From: Methanosarcinales archaeon
GTDB taxonomy: Archaea > Halobacteriota > Methanosarcinia > Methanosarcinales > Methanocomedenaceae
Assembly: GCA_030638625.1 (NCBI GenBank)
Contig: DAOWEE010000382.1
Coordinates: 1 to 7,957 of the forward strand
Length of the DNA stretch: 7,957 nucleotides
Direction of reading: 5' to 3'
Shown: piece by piece, positions 5,110 through 7,957 of the stretch
How positions within the stretch are numbered: position 1 is the stretch's first letter
Layout of the letters: every line of letters begins with the position of its first letter
Notes under the pieces: model-generated
What the model was told of the DNA's origin: nothing
Databases searched by the model: none
What the model saw: the letters and a program-made list of their open reading frames with translations, nothing else
Translations under genes and position numbers: made by a program

Positions 5110-6726
5110 TTGGCAAAAGATTCGATAGGCATAATCTTTGGAAAAACAGGGACCCACGATTTCAGGTTCGCTGTACCCAATAGCAGCGAAGTAAAACGTA
5201 CGGATTACGTAAAAGTATGGCATGAGAAAGATGGCTGGACACTTGCCCAGGTCACATCAATGACCCGCAGCAGTGACGATTTTAAACTGGACGAGGCCGC
5301 TGACCTGGCAGGTGGTGCAAAGGTGGAGAGCCCTAACAGCAATCTTGTCGCCGATGCCACAGTGATAGGAAGTAGGGGTGACGATGGACTGTTACGGTCG
5401 CCACGTACCCCCTTTATTCCAGGGGATAAGGTATTCACTGCAGACCATCAACTGATACGTTCAACCCTGGGCTTGTCCCATGGCGACGTATATATGGGAC
5501 TGCTTGAGGGGCACGAAATCAAGGTAAGCCTTGATATGAACAGCCTCATCCAGAAGCATTGCAGTATCCTGGCAAAGACCGGGAGCGGAAAATCATATAC
5601 TGCGGCCGTTATACTGGAAGAGATACTGGAGCAGGATGTGCCGCTGCTTATCATTGACCCACATGGGGAATACCACTCACTTAAGGAACAGGGTTCAGGG
5701 AAACAGGCAGACCTGTATAACAAATTCGACGTATCACCCAGGGGATATGGTTCCAGGATAACAGTGTATACACCTGCCAACAAGGTATTGAATCCGGCTG
5801 CTGATGAAGTGTTCAGGCTGGACGGCATGAACCTTACACCCAATGACCTGATACAGATACTTCCTGATGAAAAGTCCAGCAACATGCAGGGTATCCTGTT
5901 CGAAGCTATTAATAAAATCCGGGCCGAGATGGAGCATTATAGTCTTGACGATATCATATTTGAGGTAGGTAATAGCAAGAGTAAACTGAAATGGAACGTG
6001 ATTGCGTCCCTGGAATCTATACGGGATGTTGATATTCTATCTGATAAACCTACCACCCTGGATGAACTGTTCAGCCGGGGCCGGGCTGCCATCATTGACA
6101 TGAAGGGCGTGGCTCCACAGTTGCAGTCCATGATTGTGGCTAAGCTTTGCAGTGACCTGTTCGAGGCAAGGAAGATGGGGAATGCACCTCCTGGTATGCT
6201 GGTAGTGGAAGAGGCCCATAATTTCTGTCCCGAGCGGGGATTCGATAAGACCCAGAGTACTGAGATATTGCGTACCATTGCTTCTGAGGGGCGTAAGTTC
6301 GGGCTGGGTATGATGGTTATCAGCCAGCGCCCGGCCCGGGTGGATAAGAATGTGTTGAGCCAGTGCAATACCCAGATAATCATGAAGATGACCAATCCGA
6401 ATGATTTGAAGGCTATTAGCAAGGGGCTGGAAGGTGTTAGCAGCGAAGTGGAGGAGGAACTAAAGAGACTCCCGCCAGGTGTTGCTATGCTGGTTTCTAA
6501 TGATATAGAGCAACCTATACTGGTGGATATCAGGGTGCGCAAAAGTAAACACGGGGGGGAGTCAGTGAATATCGCCAAACCCACCAGCCATCGAAAGACG
6601 TCACAAAAGGATGTCAAACGACCGTCCGGCCGCCGGTCTTCTCCAGATCAGCCGGTAAGGAGGGAATCGCCTCCTAAGTCTGGAGGCGGTGGGTTGTTTA
6701 AAAAGGTGTTCGGGTCGAATAAATAA
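5110..6726 (+). CDS. HerA-like hexameric ATPase (HAS-barrel plus FtsK/HerA ATPase core)
   Basis: A 538-residue soluble ATPase of the HerA/DUF87 class. HerA normally works with the nuclease NurA in DNA end resection; no NurA, Mre11 or Rad50 gene is in this window. Seen: an N-terminal HAS-barrel-like beta region (residues 5-110), Walker A AKTGSGKS (155-162), IIDPHGEY (181-188), Walker B MLVVEEAH (363-370) with Glu367-Glu368, SEGRKFGLG (392-400) and ISQRP (404-408). The first Walker A residue is Ala, not Gly. From about residue 478 a tail rich in Lys, Arg, Ser and Pro follows, ending GGGGLFKKVFGSNK. The start is TTG, fixed by the ribosome site at 5094-5103. A run of seven G (6553-6559) lies at the junction of core and tail. 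It converges on pgk. Family certain; true HerA versus a HerA-like paralogue is open. Confidence 0.92.
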   Translation: MAKDSIGIIFGKTGTHDFRFAVPNSSEVKRTDYVKVWHEKDGWTLAQVTSMTRSSDDFKLDEAADLAGGAKVESPNSNLVADATVIGSRGDDGLLRSPRTPFIPGDKVFTADHQLIRSTLGLSHGDVYMGLLEGHEIKVSLDMNSLIQKHCSILAKTGSGKSYTAAVILEEILEQDVPLLIIDPHGEYHSLKEQGSGKQADLYNKFDVSPRGYGSRITVYTPANKVLNPAADEVFRLDGMNLTPNDLIQILPDEKSSNMQGILFEAINKIRAEMEHYSLDDIIFEVGNSKSKLKWNVIASLESIRDVDILSDKPTTLDELFSRGRAAIIDMKGVAPQLQSMIVAKLCSDLFEARKMGNAPPGMLVVEEAHNFCPERGFDKTQSTEILRTIASEGRKFGLGMMVISQRPARVDKNVLSQCNTQIIMKMTNPNDLKAISKGLEGVSSEVEEELKRLPPGVAMLVSNDIEQPILVDIRVRKSKHGGESVNIAKPTSHRKTSQKDVKRPSGRRSSPDQPVRRESPPKSGGGGLFKKVFGSNK

Positions 6727-6740
6727 TCCGGAATAAACAA

Positions 6741-6784
6741 GGATTCGCTGGGGGCTACCTTAACGGTAGCGTGCAGCCGAGTCC
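6741..6784 (+). terminator. Long imperfect hairpin between convergent HerA-like gene and pgk
   Basis: The inner stem is perfect: GCTACC (6754-6759) and GGTAGC (6765-6770) around TTAAC. An outer stem pairs GGATTCGCTG (6741-6750) with CAGCCGAGTCC (6774-6784), with one G-U pair and one bulged C, separated by a 3x3 internal loop. In plus-strand RNA this gives about 16 pairs starting 14 bases after the ATPase stop. The pgk stop codon lies in the loop. No T-run follows on the plus strand, so it may stabilise or process the mRNA end rather than terminate. Confidence 0.45.
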
Positions 6785-7957
6785 TTCAGTGCCTCGATGC
6801 CAGGCAGTTTCTCACCTGCAAGGAAATCCAGGCATGCCCCTCCTCCGGTACTCACATGGTCAACTCTGGATTCCATGCCCATTTTATATAATGCGGCTGC
6901 TATGTGACCGCCGCCAATGACGCTGAAATCCGATTCTGCGGCAGCCTCTATCAGTTCCATTGTACCTAAGGAGAAAGTCTCATTCTCGAACACGCCGGCC
7001 GGCCCGTTCATAATCACGGTCCTGGCATTTTGTATTTCTTTTGAGAATGCCACAATGGTCTCCAGTCCAATGTCATGTATGGGCAGGTCTGAGTTGTTGT
7101 TTTTGTTTAACATTTCAATGGATTCCTCAACTCGTCCGCCGTTCTTGTTCAGTGCAACATCCAGGGGCAGTCCAATCTGGCCATTGAACCTGTCAAGCAG
7201 TTGTTTTGCCAGTGGTATCTGGTCTGCATATCCCTGGGACTGTATGAATTCCATGTTGGGTTTACCTATGTCCACGCCATTTGCGGCCAGGAAGATGTTT
7301 GACACCACTCCTGTGAGCAGTACCTTGTCAGCTCTTTTACTCGAAAGTACGTGTTCGGTCACTTTAAGGGAGTCGTCCACCTTGGCACCGCCCAGCACGT
7401 ACACGCACGGCCGGCTGTTGCCTTCACACCCCCGGCTCAGGGAAGTAATTTCTTTTTCCATCAGCCTGCCTGCAATGCTGGGGAGGACAGGGGTGAATCC
7501 CATGATTGAGAGGTGCGAGCGGTGGGATACTGCAAAGGCATCGTTCATGTAGAAGTCCATTAATGGGGACAGACGCTGTACCATGACTGATCTGGCATGT
7601 TCCTGGGCAGAGCGGTTCATGCTTTCTTCTGAAAAGAACCTGACATTTTCCAGCATGAGGATGTCGCCGTTTTCGAGTTTTTCAATCTCTGAGATGGCAC
7701 TGGAGCCGAAGATATCATCTATGTATTTCACATTCCTGCCAAGCATGCTGGATAATTTCTTTGCATGGGGTTCCATGGTAGTAAAATCCACTTTGCCGGG
7801 CCGGCTCTGGTGGCTCATGAGTACCAGACACGAATCTTCCAGTTCTGTAAGTGTGGTCAGTGAACTCCTGAACCGTTTGTCGTCAAGTATGCCCTGGTCA
7901 GGGGTCATGGGTGAGTTCAGGTCCAGCCTGCATAGAATCGTTTTTCCTGTTAAGTCA
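6760..7957 (-). CDS. pgk: Phosphoglycerate kinase, archaeal type (N terminus cut by window edge)
   Basis: Cytoplasmic enzyme interconverting 1,3-bisphosphoglycerate and 3-phosphoglycerate with ADP/ATP, in gluconeogenesis or glycolysis. About 398 residues are visible; archaeal enzymes have roughly 400-415, so only a few N-terminal residues are missing. The frame stays open past the Met at 7908 to the edge, and this upstream part encodes GKTILCRLDLNSP, the substrate-binding RxDxNxP segment, so Met 7908 is internal and not the start. Other motifs in order: SHQSRPGK, LENVRFF, NDAFAVSHRSH, GGAKVDDSL, LPLDVALN, NGPAGVFENE and GGGHIAA, with STGGGACLDFLAGEKLPG near the end. These cover both domains and the nucleotide site. 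The C terminus is complete (DSAARYR). The gene converges on the HerA-like gene, with its stop inside a hairpin loop. Identification is firm. Confidence 0.97.
   Translation of the reverse strand, partial: DLTGKTILCRLDLNSPMTPDQGILDDKRFRSSLTTLTELEDSCLVLMSHQSRPGKVDFTTMEPHAKKLSSMLGRNVKYIDDIFGSSAISEIEKLENGDILMLENVRFFSEESMNRSAQEHARSVMVQRLSPLMDFYMNDAFAVSHRSHLSIMGFTPVLPSIAGRLMEKEITSLSRGCEGNSRPCVYVLGGAKVDDSLKVTEHVLSSKRADKVLLTGVVSNIFLAANGVDIGKPNMEFIQSQGYADQIPLAKQLLDRFNGQIGLPLDVALNKNGGRVEESIEMLNKNNNSDLPIHDIGLETIVAFSKEIQNARTVIMNGPAGVFENETFSLGTMELIEAAAESDFSVIGGGHIAAALYKMGMESRVDHVSTGGGACLDFLAGEKLPGIEALKDSAARYR

Noticed and set aside
5937..6617. 226-codon minus-strand open frame
   Set aside because: It lies wholly opposite the HerA-like ATPase core, is rich in Ser and Ile as reverse-complement frames often are, and has no recognisable domain.
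6917..7552. 211-codon plus-strand open frame
   Set aside because: It is antisense to pgk, whose motifs are complete; the translation is low-complexity and unlike any family.
7906..7908. ATG as the start of phosphoglycerate kinase
   Set aside because: The frame continues to the window edge and encodes the conserved GKTILCRLDLNSP segment upstream, so this Met is internal.
1..7957. CRISPR array, tRNA/rRNA gene, transposon, toxin-antitoxin or defence island
   Set aside because: No spaced repeats of array type, no tRNA-like cloverleaf, no transposase or terminal inverted repeats. The HerA-like gene lacks defence partners (such as SIR2 or NurA) nearby.

Overview
The window looks like archaeal chromosome, probably from a methanogen or ANME-type lineage of the Methanosarcinales; the lineage call is inference from gene content and style. 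The support is a phosphoglycerate kinase with archaeal-type motifs, a HerA-like ATPase, an archaeal-only protein resembling DUF5806, a Roadblock/LC7 protein, an ADP-ribose-pyrophosphatase-like Nudix enzyme of the MJ1149 type, TATA-box promoters and GGTGA-type ribosome binding sites. The genes are compact and their orientation changes often. No RNA gene, CRISPR array, insertion sequence or other mobile element was seen.

Left edge (1-709, minus strand): the 5' part of a [NiFe]-hydrogenase small subunit. It lacks a Tat signal, and the second proximal-cluster cysteine is replaced by aspartate (CDGD). A 54-residue cysteine-containing protein lies 40 bp upstream. The two probably form an operon that continues outside the window. 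The 710-940 gap is a divergent promoter region with a perfect palindrome near the predicted hydrogenase transcription start and a phased TTCAC repeat upstream of the HD gene.

941-2951: an HD-domain phosphohydrolase and a Nudix hydrolase in tandem on the plus strand, which could act together on nucleotides. The Nudix gene overlaps tail-to-tail with a DUF5806-like gene on the minus strand. That gene is divergent from a universal stress protein gene that probably has a leaderless transcript.

2984-4856: a ROK-family sugar kinase with two altered signature residues follows the stress protein gene. Converging on it from the minus strand are a Roadblock/LC7 gene and then an ArsR-type regulator with a CxxCxC metal-binding-like motif.

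5110-7957: a HerA-like hexameric ATPase with a TTG start, an AT-rich palindrome-filled leader and a long basic C-terminal tail. It converges on pgk, which runs off the right edge. A long imperfect hairpin sits between them over the pgk stop codon.

The most unusual item is the hydrogenase subunit with its small cysteine protein. The remainder is mostly housekeeping or stress and regulatory genes with some local oddities.
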